NCBI GenBank assembly: GCA_040755055.1
Contig: JBFMBS010000002.1
Span: forward strand, 1 to 64,000
Source of the DNA: DYJK01 sp040755055
Lineage (GTDB): Bacteria; Bacteroidota; Ignavibacteria; Ignavibacteriales; Melioribacteraceae
Reading direction: 5' to 3'
Length of the DNA stretch: 64,000 nucleotides
Shown here: positions 33,201 to 41,656 of the stretch, in pieces
Position numbering within the stretch: position 1 is the stretch's first letter
How the letters are laid out: each line of letters starts with the position of its first letter
The notes under the pieces: model-generated
Seen by the model: the letters and a program-made list of their open reading frames with translations, nothing else
Told to the model about the DNA's origin: nothing
The model's database searches: none
Made by a program: the position numbers and the translations under genes

Positions 33201-36200
33201 ATTTCGCTCCAGTTTTGCTGCTCTAAATTCTTTTGAAGCGGCAGACGATATTCGTAATAATTGGTGGTATCGGCACCGAATCTTAAATAGACTTGCGTAG
33301 CATAGTCACTCGAATCGTTATAATAAGAAATTGAAGTTTGCAATTCGCTGTCATCGGCATGATAATAAAGTTTCATCTCTTTATAATTGAAAACATCCAA
33401 TGGTTTATAAAGATTACGAACAACCTCCCTTTTATCACCATCATCCAAATTCTGTAAAATTAAATTTAAAGATTGCTCATTCTTAAAAATTTCATAATCG
33501 GGTTTAGTTCTATCGCGTTCGCGCTGTACGCCGGGCGGAATAATATATTCAGGGTTATCCTCATAGTTAATAGTGGAAACAGTTAAAACTTCATCATCGA
33601 TTGTCACTTCCGGGAAATCTGTTGTTGCTTTTCGCAAAACTTTTTCCCATTGATTACCAACTAAATTCATTTCTGCAAATCTTAGATGCACATTCTCGGT
33701 AACGCCGGAAACCCACAACCTTATTGTTTCTACAACGGAAAGACTGGGGTCACCAACCGGGCGTATATAATCCTTTAATGGAATGCGGTACAAGAACCAG
33801 CCATTACCGCCGCCTTGCACAAACGGATTTGTTGCTTTATTGGTATCTAACGGTACTTCATAACGGAAATAGCTGTTAACCTTATCAATTGTAAAATTAC
33901 GGTTTAAATCTTCGGAATCAGGTAATCTGCCGAGGTCAATTGATACAGCATTCCCTTCGGTTCCGTTTATTTTTGAATAATCACCGGTGCCTAATCGGAA
34001 ATCATACTTATCATTAGCCGGATCATCATTTGTCTCGGAGTTGTAACCCGTTTCCTCTTCATTGGCTATCCCATCGATACCAGTATCTTCTCTTTCATCA
34101 ACAAGGTCATTCTGATTTTTATCTTCAGTATCAAGTTTCCCATTTGGAATAATATCTTCACTAATCTGTCCGAGATCTAAATATAATTTCAAATCTTGTG
34201 GTGCAGTAACCTGGTTTACCCAAAATTCTATAAACTCAATATTTTCTTCTAACAAATTATTGGCTGTTGATGAGAGGGGTTTCATTATACCGGCCCAGTT
34301 CTTCTCTTTTTCATCTAAATCCGGGAAATAGTTATAATAACCTCTTTCAGTCGGCAAATAAACAAAATCTAAAACAGTAATCTGCTGTTGGTCAGGCGCA
34401 GCTACTTTTCTATCCCCATAAATTTCCTCCACGGTTACGTCCGAAGGTGTAATATTAAACCAATACGCCTTAGCTTTATAATTCATCTGTGCATCTTGCG
34501 GTTGCTGTTTCTGCGGATCGTTATATTGCGGCAAAGTTCCTATGACCGGCAAACTATCCGGTACGCTGATATCCCTCCATGAACCGTAAGAAATACCGAG
34601 CGGAATTATTCTCTTTGCACCTTCAAAATCATCTATATAAGCAATGCTTCTATTGTCGTCACCGGCTATTGTACTTTTCTTTGTATTAGGATCAGGATTT
34701 ATGTAAGCGTACTCTGCGTTTAATGTAAGCGTTGAAGGTGCACTCGTCGAAATAACTTTATCGAGTGCTTTTGTAATAAAGGGAAGGTTGAAAGACGATT
34801 TGAAATCAACTCCATATATTGAATTATTCAGTGGTTCTTCACCAATCCTAACTTTATCGCTAAGTGTCTGTTGATTTAAATTCAGGAATGAAAAGCCGAG
34901 CGAAGTTTGTTTATTGAATTCGTACAAACCGCGCAGTCCGACAAGTGTTTTAGAGGCAAGCTGGAAAAGGTCATTCTGTTCGTAAGAGATTTTTAGGTTA
35001 GCACCCGGTACAAGCGCTTCATCTCTCCTGATAATTACTTGACCTAGATTATAATCGACTGTATAATCGATTCCCTCTTTTAGAGGCACTTCATTCAACA
35101 AAACACGGACAGAATTTTCGACCACGTTGAATCCAACATTATATACTGAAGTAACAGATGCACTATATTCACCGGTAATAATAAATTTATCATGCGCCCC
35201 ATCATCTTTAGCAGCTGCAACAGTCGTATCATAAACAGTATTGTACTGCAGTTCAGATGGAAGATCTAAAGGCGGTGTACTAGGCAAATAACTGCCAAAT
35301 GGCTTAAGGACCGGAAAAATAATTTCGCCGGTACTAGTAAAAATTGTTCTCTCGGGATCAAAATCAAATGCACCGTCCGGTTCTGGGCTACCGCTTTCAT
35401 TGTACCTATCGAGACCAAACGCCTGAATTAATTTAACACCATTATATTCGCTTTGCGCCTCCTGTCCTTCTACCTGGTATTTAATATCAAGAACAAATCC
35501 TTCTTTCTTTACAGCTCTGCCGCCAATAGGATAAATATTTCTTAATTGCAGTTTCCACGCTTCTTCAAATTGTGGTTGTAAGTTCGGCGGTTTGACTAAC
35601 CTCAAGACTATCCTTGTTGTTGAATCCCCCACTACATCTTGCCTGAACTCTCCAAAATATACGTCATCGTCATTTGATGTTGTTGGTCCTTCCATTCTAA
35701 AAGCAACAGCAATTGCATCCTGGTTTTGGATTTGAGTTTTAAAACTTATGAAGCCGGTTGCTTCATGAACTTCATAATCTATTCCTTCTTGAAGCTGGAT
35801 AAAGCGCCGGTCAATTTCTTGTATGCCGGGTATTGTTTCTTTTGTGCTATCTCTTAATTCATCTAATAACTCGCCTTTGCTTCTTCTGGGCAAATTTATG
35901 TAGGCGTTTGCTTTTCTTTCTAATTCAGGGTTAATAATGCCCGTTACAGATTTCCAAACTTCAATATCTTTCACTCGTATTGAATCAATCGGAACCGGAG
36001 TCGGATTTCCATAATATTTATTAAAAGCATTTAATGCCGAATCGGCATAAACACTGTGTATGAAAAAATGATTAGGAGAATATTCGTAAGCATGCAGTTC
36101 AAATTTTTGTGCTTTTGCACCGCCGCTTACAGATACTTCTTGCACTTCACCTTTCTTTTGTGATGCAAGCGCTGTTAAACTAAATGGTCCAACTTTCATT

Positions 36201-37312
36201 TGTGCTTTAACACCAAAAAGAGCTTCACTTCCGCCAATCAATGGAGATGCTTGAAGTGTAACGTTACCGGCTTCAATGCTTTGAATAATTTCATCTTCGT
36301 AACCGGTGTATTTTATTTTCAGCTGGTTCTCATATTGGAATTGCCGCTCTGTATTCCAATCGGCAGAAATTGTAAGTTTATCACCGATGGTGCCGCTTAA
36401 ATTAATTTGAACTTGCTGTTTGAAATCGGGTTCGTTGCGCGTGTTGCCAAGTGCAGAACTTGTGATACCGGTTGTAGTTTCGCTGCGCCATGCGCCGTGG
36501 ATATCTACCGCACCGGCAATTTTTAAGTTTATTTTAGGCGGACCAAATATACTCAGCAAAGACGTACTTGGAAGCGGTATATCAATGTTGGTAATGTCGG
36601 TAATCAACTGGCTCAGATCTTTTTTATCGGATTTTAGTTTATACTCGTAACCTTTCTGTTCCCATAAATCACGGTTCAAGGCATCGTAACGTAACTGGAT
36701 ATATTCTTCAAGAGGAATTTCCAAATACACTTTTGCTTCTTGCCCGGCTATTTTTTCTTTGATGATGACTTTAGTACCGGTTGAATCCAACTCTGCTGTT
36801 CTTATTAATGAAGCGGCAGATGGTTGTACAAAAAACGGTGACGGTTTTCTTGATCTGAAAGGGACAGCCAAGTAATCTTCGCGTGATGCTTTAAAATATT
36901 GGATACGTGCAGTAGAATCCTGGGAAAGTGAATCGATCCTTCTAAGGGAATCTTGTTTTGCTTTGAACAATATGGAGTCGGCTCTTGATAAAACAACTTT
37001 AGTTGTATCGAATAATTTTAAACTATCGGTTAATAATGTATCGCGTATAACAGTCGTATCGGGTTTATCGGTAGTATCTGGCGCTGCAAAAGAGAAAATA
37101 TCTTTCCAAGAGTCAGGTGGTGTACCGGTCCGGAATTCGAATTGCTGCGGATTGTTTTTTTCGGCATCAAGCTGGATGAGGTAATTAAAACATGCGTCAA
37201 TCAACAGTTGTTCACTGAATCTCGACTCTGTTTCATTTGTAAATCCAAACGATAATGCGATTGAGGCAATAAAAATGGGAAGCAAACTTAACTTGATTCC
37301 CAGCTTCAGCAT
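30293..37312 (-). CDS. sprA: T9SS outer-membrane translocon SprA (Sov)
   Basis: Giant outer-membrane beta-barrel that forms the protein-conducting pore of the type IX secretion system. At 2339 aa it has the size of the family. A signal peptide (LSLLPIFIASIALSFGF near residues 8-24) precedes a periplasmic region with repeated SprA-type segments, such as RPVGDPSLSVVETIRLWVSG. The rest is beta-rich with alternating aromatic strands (SYTSTYSEGWKINTDG) up to the C-terminus. A Pro/Gln/Ser-rich low-complexity stretch (GGRGGRRSQRGAVQQPAKP) interrupts the barrel near residue 1885. It is the first gene of an operon continuing into porX, tsaE, tsaB, DUF1573 and accD. Confidence 0.95.
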   Translation of the reverse strand: MLKLGIKLSLLPIFIASIALSFGFTNETESRFSEQLLIDACFNYLIQLDAEKNNPQQFEFRTGTPPDSWKDIFSFAAPDTTDKPDTTVIRDTLLTDSLKLFDTTKVVLSRADSILFKAKQDSLRRIDSLSQDSTARIQYFKASREDYLAVPFRSRKPSPFFVQPSAASLIRTAELDSTGTKVIIKEKIAGQEAKVYLEIPLEEYIQLRYDALNRDLWEQKGYEYKLKSDKKDLSQLITDITNIDIPLPSTSLLSIFGPPKINLKIAGAVDIHGAWRSETTTGITSSALGNTRNEPDFKQQVQINLSGTIGDKLTISADWNTERQFQYENQLKIKYTGYEDEIIQSIEAGNVTLQASPLIGGSEALFGVKAQMKVGPFSLTALASQKKGEVQEVSVSGGAKAQKFELHAYEYSPNHFFIHSVYADSALNAFNKYYGNPTPVPIDSIRVKDIEVWKSVTGIINPELERKANAYINLPRRSKGELLDELRDSTKETIPGIQEIDRRFIQLQEGIDYEVHEATGFISFKTQIQNQDAIAVAFRMEGPTTSNDDDVYFGEFRQDVVGDSTTRIVLRLVKPPNLQPQFEEAWKLQLRNIYPIGGRAVKKEGFVLDIKYQVEGQEAQSEYNGVKLIQAFGLDRYNESGSPEPDGAFDFDPERTIFTSTGEIIFPVLKPFGSYLPSTPPLDLPSELQYNTVYDTTVAAAKDDGAHDKFIITGEYSASVTSVYNVGFNVVENSVRVLLNEVPLKEGIDYTVDYNLGQVIIRRDEALVPGANLKISYEQNDLFQLASKTLVGLRGLYEFNKQTSLGFSFLNLNQQTLSDKVRIGEEPLNNSIYGVDFKSSFNLPFITKALDKVISTSAPSTLTLNAEYAYINPDPNTKKSTIAGDDNRSIAYIDDFEGAKRIIPLGISYGSWRDISVPDSLPVIGTLPQYNDPQKQQPQDAQMNYKAKAYWFNITPSDVTVEEIYGDRKVAAPDQQQITVLDFVYLPTERGYYNYFPDLDEKEKNWAGIMKPLSSTANNLLEENIEFIEFWVNQVTAPQDLKLYLDLGQISEDIIPNGKLDTEDKNQNDLVDEREDTGIDGIANEEETGYNSETNDDPANDKYDFRLGTGDYSKINGTEGNAVSIDLGRLPDSEDLNRNFTIDKVNSYFRYEVPLDTNKATNPFVQGGGNGWFLYRIPLKDYIRPVGDPSLSVVETIRLWVSGVTENVHLRFAEMNLVGNQWEKVLRKATTDFPEVTIDDEVLTVSTINYEDNPEYIIPPGVQRERDRTKPDYEIFKNEQSLNLILQNLDDGDKREVVRNLYKPLDVFNYKEMKLYYHADDSELQTSISYYNDSSDYATQVYLRFGADTTNYYEYRLPLQKNLEQQNWSEIKLVFSELTAIKQARDTALSVIKNLYLVPIEGKKGHTYGVRGNPTLTRISFFMIGIINPKGIGNPNDRVSGSLWVNELRVLEADATPGWAYTASGSLALADLLKLNFSISQTNPYFHKLSDRFGSRDDKMSWSASADLDVLKLLPVNLPGSNLRIAYNRQESSIDPLYQPGTDIKVSEAQDILRRSLNENNPDSLNINKAVEEIKTITQTKTYSETWTLSNIKIKIPTDAWYIRDTFNNLTFSFNYNKTSSRSPTIYNSNSWTWNAGASYSVVFSRELYFKPVDIPLLGDLLSIFTDYKDVKIYFAPQTITANVTAVRKRNYSLTRSKNLTTKPNIQRDFTSQRGAGFTWALTEGGLLNLSLNYDFDIQSSLAYLLAIDNIDRSESEIWNDIFSGNFFGNDYNFKQTFDIKANPKLPSFGDINRYITLNASYGSSYAWQNNFTQLELGKSAGYNSKLSANLTIRLKSIFAPWFQEEKTEQTKQQLPIQKPTEGGRGGRRSQRGAVQQPAKPIIPEENIQVKDSLALSDSIVVNDSLAVTDSNLIEEEEVDDGPSKLEIGLEFLKLAFKWIFLDYDQIGINFSQSSSYTGGGLTGRTGFHNFWGANHSDSKGPSRLFMLGLSNDIGPRAPNGNLQDNYTHKNDLDFKTSRPLWEGAQLDINWRVGWGINKASTIQTNEEGEVTVTNLVSTGTIDRSFLALPSSGIFSFLGGGIKKVHENYNPNDANPAKNLSEAFLKGFETAGLTTSIPFLSDVLKYIPRPNWSFNWSGLEKYSLFSFAKRVSLQHSYTSTYSEGWKINTDGIQEIQSQRVDFGFSPLAGVTMQFDKVFGGSFSSTVRFSTKESYSLGATTRNITKSLNNDINITASYSKSGFELPLFGVSLKNDLEISFTYTSGKSSSIIYKMNEFKEEGEPQEGKTNTTIEPKIKYVMSSRVTLSIFYKRTSIEPEGASRIPPTVTNEAGIDVHIAIQ

Positions 37313-37465
37313 ATTTTTTCTGTAAAAGGAAATGGTTTACCTACTTTTTGTTCAAGAAATTACCGTATAAAATATTCTATAGAACCTCCCTCAATTGGTC
37401 GTATCAAAAATTATTAAAATAATATTCTTATGCAATTCATTTTTAAAGTAATTGAGGGTAAAAAA

Positions 37466-38155
37466 TTAGATGATGTCGTTCAAATGTGTTTTCTCTTCAA
37501 GCGTTTCAATAATCTTATTCTCATGAATAATTACCGCGCTCAATTTGTTACCGACACATGCACCGGTATCAATGTACAATGCGTTGGAATCTTCCACCAA
37601 TGTTATCTCTTGCTGCTTAGTATGGCCAACTATTTGCAGTTTGCCCAAATTAAGAAGCGGGTCCCTTGTCCACATAACACCTTTATCGGTTTGTATATCG
37701 TTCCTGATAAACTGATCGAGAAGATCCAGGTTGTTCCTAAAATCTGCCGGTAATGATTTTTCATATTGGTATGATACACCGGCGTGGCAGATAAAACAAT
37801 CATTCAAATTAAAAAATAAAGGTATTGATTTGATAAAATCGAGATGGCGAAACATTTCTGTTTGGTGATTCTCATACGATTCAAGAGTAGTTTCATTTCC
37901 ATTAAACAACCACGAGCGTGCAAACACACTTGAAGGGTCTTTAAAGAAATGATAAAACATGTAATCGTGGTTGCCGGGTGTAACAAAAACATTATTATCA
38001 ATTACAAACTGCACAACTTCGAAACTGTGATTTCCTCTATCTACAAGATCACCTACAGTATAGATTTGAATACCGGGGTAAGTCTCTACAATCTTTTTAT
38101 AAAGATCCAATAGAGTATAATAGCAACCGTGTATATCGCCAATAACAGCAACCAT
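37466..38155 (-). CDS. Calcineurin-type metallophosphoesterase
   Basis: Bimetal phosphoesterase of the serine/threonine phosphatase (PPP) or diadenosine-tetraphosphatase-like class. The 229-aa protein has all metal motifs: GDIHGCYYTLL (6-16), GDLVDRGNHS (35-44) and TPGNHDYMFYHF, with later His residues in FICHAGVSY and QIVGHTKQ. No membrane segment or signal peptide. It starts 3 bases before the stop of the CoA-transferase gene upstream on the same strand. Whether it acts on phosphoproteins or dinucleotides is not shown. Confidence 0.88.
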   Translation of the reverse strand: MVAVIGDIHGCYYTLLDLYKKIVETYPGIQIYTVGDLVDRGNHSFEVVQFVIDNNVFVTPGNHDYMFYHFFKDPSSVFARSWLFNGNETTLESYENHQTEMFRHLDFIKSIPLFFNLNDCFICHAGVSYQYEKSLPADFRNNLDLLDQFIRNDIQTDKGVMWTRDPLLNLGKLQIVGHTKQQEITLVEDSNALYIDTGACVGNKLSAVIIHENKIIETLEEKTHLNDII

Positions 38156-38158
38156 AAA

Positions 38159-39511
38159 TCAAATGTGATAAGTTTTTTTTGCAAACTCGGTTAGTTCATC
38201 CCTGAATGCCGGGTGTGAAATTTCAATTAATGCCCTTGCGCGTTCCTGGATAGTTTTTCCAAACAAATACGCTACTCCATATTCTGTTACAACATAATGA
38301 ACATCACCGCGAGATGTAACAACACCGGCACCGGGTTTTAATATACTTGTAATCTTCGAGAATTTAAGATCTTTAGTTGCCGAAGGTAATGCGATTATCG
38401 GTTTGCCTCCTTCGGAATGAGCTGCACCGCGGATGAAATCCACTTGCCCGCCAATACCGCTAAAAAATTTTGTACCGATTGAATCGGAACAAACCTGACC
38501 GGTAAGATCAACTTCGATAGCGGAATTAATAGCAACCATTTTATTGTTTTTGGAAATGATAAACGGATCGTTCACATATTCTTGCGGATGAAATTCGAAG
38601 ATCGGGTTATTATCAATGAACTTGAAAGATTTTTTTGTACCAAGCACAAAACCGGCAACAAGCTTTCCAGGATGAAGTGTTTTCTTCTCACCGTTTACAA
38701 TACCGGCTTCAACAAGATCAACCAATCCGTCGGAGAACATTTCTGTGTGAACACCAAGATCATTTTTATTGTGCAGATATTTTAGAACAGCATCGGGTAT
38801 AGCACCAATTCCCATTTGTAACGTTGAACCGTCCTCTATCAACTCGGAAATATGCTTACCTATTTTGTCATAAACTTCAATCTCTTCGGAAGAAGCATTT
38901 GGATCAATCTGCGGCAGTTCCATCAAAGGTTCGTCGGCTTCAACAATAAAATCAATCTTATTAATATGGATAAAACTATTTCCAAGACCGCGAGGCATTT
39001 GCTTGTTAACCTGGGCAATCACGCATTTTGCTTTTTCGGTTGGTGTTTTGATATTACCGACATCAATGCCGTAGCTGCAAAATCCATGTTCATCAGGCGG
39101 AGAGACATGAATTAAAGCAACATCTGCCTGAAGCACACCTCTTTTAAATAGCATTGTAACTTCCGAAAGAAATATCGGGATAAATTCCGCCCTTCCTTCA
39201 TTAACGGCATTTCTAGAGTTACTCCCGATAAAGAAAGCTTTGTGCTTAAAATGTTTTTCCATACCGGGCTTCATATAAGGAAGATCACCTACAACCAGGA
39301 TATGGTAAATCTCTACATCACTCAATTCATCTTTACGCTTAACCATTGCTTTAATTAACTCAAGAGGTGCAGCACAACCGGGCTGAACAATCAACTTATC
39401 GCCGGATTTAATAATCTTAACAGCTTCATCGGCACTAACTAACTTAGAATTGTATTTTTTAACCCACGTCGAATTAGCCGGCTTATCAATTTTAATTTGG
39501 TCTAAAGTCAT
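38159..39511 (-). CDS. Acetyl-CoA hydrolase/4-hydroxybutyrate CoA-transferase family
   Basis: Family I CoA-transferase-like enzyme, 450 aa, transferring CoA between acyl groups (4-hydroxybutyrate, acetate, butyrate and others in characterised members). The conserved GVHTEMFSDGLVDL segment contains the active-site Glu. GIGGQVDFIRGA and the C-terminal YVVTEYGVAYLFGKTIQERA are diagnostic of the AcH/AcT family. It precedes the phosphoesterase gene and follows the Ald-like gene by 16 bases on the same strand. A role in short-chain acid fermentation with the adjacent amino- and hydroxy-acid dehydrogenases is plausible but inferred. Confidence 0.9.
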   Translation of the reverse strand: MTLDQIKIDKPANSTWVKKYNSKLVSADEAVKIIKSGDKLIVQPGCAAPLELIKAMVKRKDELSDVEIYHILVVGDLPYMKPGMEKHFKHKAFFIGSNSRNAVNEGRAEFIPIFLSEVTMLFKRGVLQADVALIHVSPPDEHGFCSYGIDVGNIKTPTEKAKCVIAQVNKQMPRGLGNSFIHINKIDFIVEADEPLMELPQIDPNASSEEIEVYDKIGKHISELIEDGSTLQMGIGAIPDAVLKYLHNKNDLGVHTEMFSDGLVDLVEAGIVNGEKKTLHPGKLVAGFVLGTKKSFKFIDNNPIFEFHPQEYVNDPFIISKNNKMVAINSAIEVDLTGQVCSDSIGTKFFSGIGGQVDFIRGAAHSEGGKPIIALPSATKDLKFSKITSILKPGAGVVTSRGDVHYVVTEYGVAYLFGKTIQERARALIEISHPAFRDELTEFAKKTYHI

Positions 39512-39527
39512 TTTTTAAAATCTCAAA

Positions 39528-40649
39528 TTAATTCGTAGAAAATATATGAAGTCTGCGGTATTCAATATTAAATGCTTCTGCAATATTCTCGTTTGAACAA
39601 AAACCGTTATAAGTACAAACACCTTTTGCTAATCCGGAATTGCCCAGCAGTGCATTCGAAAGCCCGTTATCCGCAATCTCGGTAACATATTCTAACGAAG
39701 CGTTTGTTAAACCGTAACTTGCAGTCCTGGAAACAAGAGCCGGCATATTTGGAACGCAATAGTGAATTACATTGTGCATAACAAAAACGGGATCGGAAAT
39801 TGTTGTTGGTCTGCTTGTTTCTATACAGCCACCTTGATCGATAGAAACATCAACCAGCACCGCGCCTTTTTTCATTGCTTTAACCATTGCTTCGGTTATA
39901 AGGTTTGGGGTTTTCTCCGCTTTCATTTGTATTGCACCGATTAGAAGATCGGCAAATTTGGCTCCGCGCGCAATCGTAAATGGATTAGCTGCAACAGTAG
40001 AAATGTTGTGGGATATATCGGTGTTTATTCTTTTAAGTCTTCTTAAATCTTTATCAAGAACAATAACATGAGCACCTTTTGCAAAAGCGACACGTGCAGC
40101 GTGGAATCCTACAACACCGGCACCGAGAATAACAACTGCCGCCGGCGCAACACCGGCAATACCGCCCATTAAAATTCCACGACTGTTCGGATAATCACTT
40201 CCGAGATATCTTTCACCTACCTGGATAGCAAGTTGACCGGCAATTTCACTCATCGATTGGAGTATTGGAAGCTGGTCGTCTTTCTCAATAAGCTCATATG
40301 CAATTGCACTCACTTTTTTCTTCAGTAATTTTTCAATTATATTTTTTTTGCCTACTGCGAGATAAAGGAATGAAAAAATAATTTGTTCCTCTTGCAAAAG
40401 ATCGGTTTCTTGCTCGGTTAGCGGAGCTACTTTAACAATCATCTCGGCACGCTGGAAGACTTCTTCGGTCGTATAGACAATATTTGCACCAACATTGCGA
40501 TACTCGTCATCCGTGAAATGACTATCTGCCCCGGCGTTGGTTTCTATGAAAACAGAGTGGCCGGATTTAACTAATGCATCAACGCCAGCCGGCACAAGTG
40601 CAACTCTTTTTTCTTCACGGTGTGCTTCTCTTGGTATTCCGATTCGCAT
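39528..40649 (-). CDS. Alanine dehydrogenase/PNT-family protein
   Basis: A 373-aa NAD-dependent protein of the alanine dehydrogenase family, which interconverts alanine and pyruvate plus ammonia. It has the shared N-terminus RIGIPREAHREEKRVALVP and the Rossmann loop VILGAGVVGFHAARVAF, plus KGAVLVDVSIDQGGC and the C-terminal NAL-GNSGLAKGV segment. Two catalytic regions look unusual. The usual KVKEP reads VKVAPL, and where Ald has FTYLHLA with a catalytic His this protein has FSFLYLA with Tyr. So the alanine reaction is uncertain, and a different amino acid or a non-dehydrogenase role remains open. PntA later in the window is a distant relative. Confidence 0.78.
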   Translation of the reverse strand: MRIGIPREAHREEKRVALVPAGVDALVKSGHSVFIETNAGADSHFTDDEYRNVGANIVYTTEEVFQRAEMIVKVAPLTEQETDLLQEEQIIFSFLYLAVGKKNIIEKLLKKKVSAIAYELIEKDDQLPILQSMSEIAGQLAIQVGERYLGSDYPNSRGILMGGIAGVAPAAVVILGAGVVGFHAARVAFAKGAHVIVLDKDLRRLKRINTDISHNISTVAANPFTIARGAKFADLLIGAIQMKAEKTPNLITEAMVKAMKKGAVLVDVSIDQGGCIETSRPTTISDPVFVMHNVIHYCVPNMPALVSRTASYGLTNASLEYVTEIADNGLSNALLGNSGLAKGVCTYNGFCSNENIAEAFNIEYRRLHIFSTN

Positions 40650-40698
40650 ATTTGTTCAAGTTTTTTGTTGACTAAAATAGTTATTAAATGCCCTACAT

Positions 40699-41652
40699 TC
40701 AATTAACCGGCGTTAACGGCTTTTTCCCTTTTAATACATTTACGACATTCTTAACACATAACAAAGACATTGCTTCTCTCGTTTCTTTTGTTGCGCTTCC
40801 GATGTGCGGCAGCAAAAATACATTATCGAGTTTGTGAAGTTCTGGATTAATATAAGGTTCTCCTTCAAATACATCGAGTCCGGCTGCAAAGATTTTTCTT
40901 TTCTTCAATAACTTGATAAGTTCACTTTCGTCTATCACTTCTCCCCTTGATGTATTGACCAAGATTGATGTTTGCTTTAATAATTTGAGTCTATCTTTAT
41001 CAAGAAAATGAAAAGTACTTTCATTTAACGGAAGATGTACAGAGATAACATCCGAGATCATTAACAATTTTTTCAAAGAGACTTTTCTTGCGCCGTACAT
41101 TTTTTTAAGTTGTTCGTTTTTGCTTCTATTGAAATAAACGATCCTCATTCCGAAAGCATGCATCCTTTTCGCAACTGCAGAACCAATTCTGCCGGCACCT
41201 ATAATTCCGAGTATTTTTTTATTCAATTCTATGCCCAGCATACAGCCGGCTTGCCAGATGATTGATTTATTATTTCTCATAATAAGTTCACCTTCTCGTA
41301 GCCGTCTAGCTGAAGCAAGTATCAATGCTGATGTTATATCTGCCGTTGCATTTGTCAAAACATCGGGAGTATTTGTAACAACAATTCCTTTTGATCGCGC
41401 ATATTTTACATCGATATTATTATAGCCGACTGCACAGTTCGCTATAATTTTGCACCGCCTAAGTGAATCAATAAACTTTCGATCAACTTTTTCTGTAAGA
41501 GAGGTAATTATGGCATCGACATCTTTTGAATGCCTCAAAAATTCTTCATTAGGTATAGCTTCATCTTTTAGGTAGGAGTTAACATTAAATCCAATTCTTC
41601 TTAAATGCAGTTCCGGTTTGCCGGGTAATTTCCTTGAGATAAATACTTTCAT
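40699..41652 (-). CDS. 2-hydroxyacid dehydrogenase (glyoxylate/D-glycerate type)
   Basis: NAD(P)-dependent D-isomer-specific 2-hydroxyacid dehydrogenase of about 317 aa. The Rossmann motif is LGIIGAGRIGSAVAKRM. The catalytic Arg, Glu and His are seen in LVNTSRGEVIDE, AAGLDVFEGEP and LLPHIGSATKE. The start is one of two adjacent in-frame Mets, and I prefer the second (41650-41652). It lies 49 bases before the Ald-like gene. Glyoxylate, hydroxypyruvate or glycerate are likely substrates by family; the exact one is unknown. Confidence 0.86.
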   Translation of the reverse strand: MKVFISRKLPGKPELHLRRIGFNVNSYLKDEAIPNEEFLRHSKDVDAIITSLTEKVDRKFIDSLRRCKIIANCAVGYNNIDVKYARSKGIVVTNTPDVLTNATADITSALILASARRLREGELIMRNNKSIIWQAGCMLGIELNKKILGIIGAGRIGSAVAKRMHAFGMRIVYFNRSKNEQLKKMYGARKVSLKKLLMISDVISVHLPLNESTFHFLDKDRLKLLKQTSILVNTSRGEVIDESELIKLLKKRKIFAAGLDVFEGEPYINPELHKLDNVFLLPHIGSATKETREAMSLLCVKNVVNVLKGKKPLTPVN

Positions 41653-41656
41653 CATC

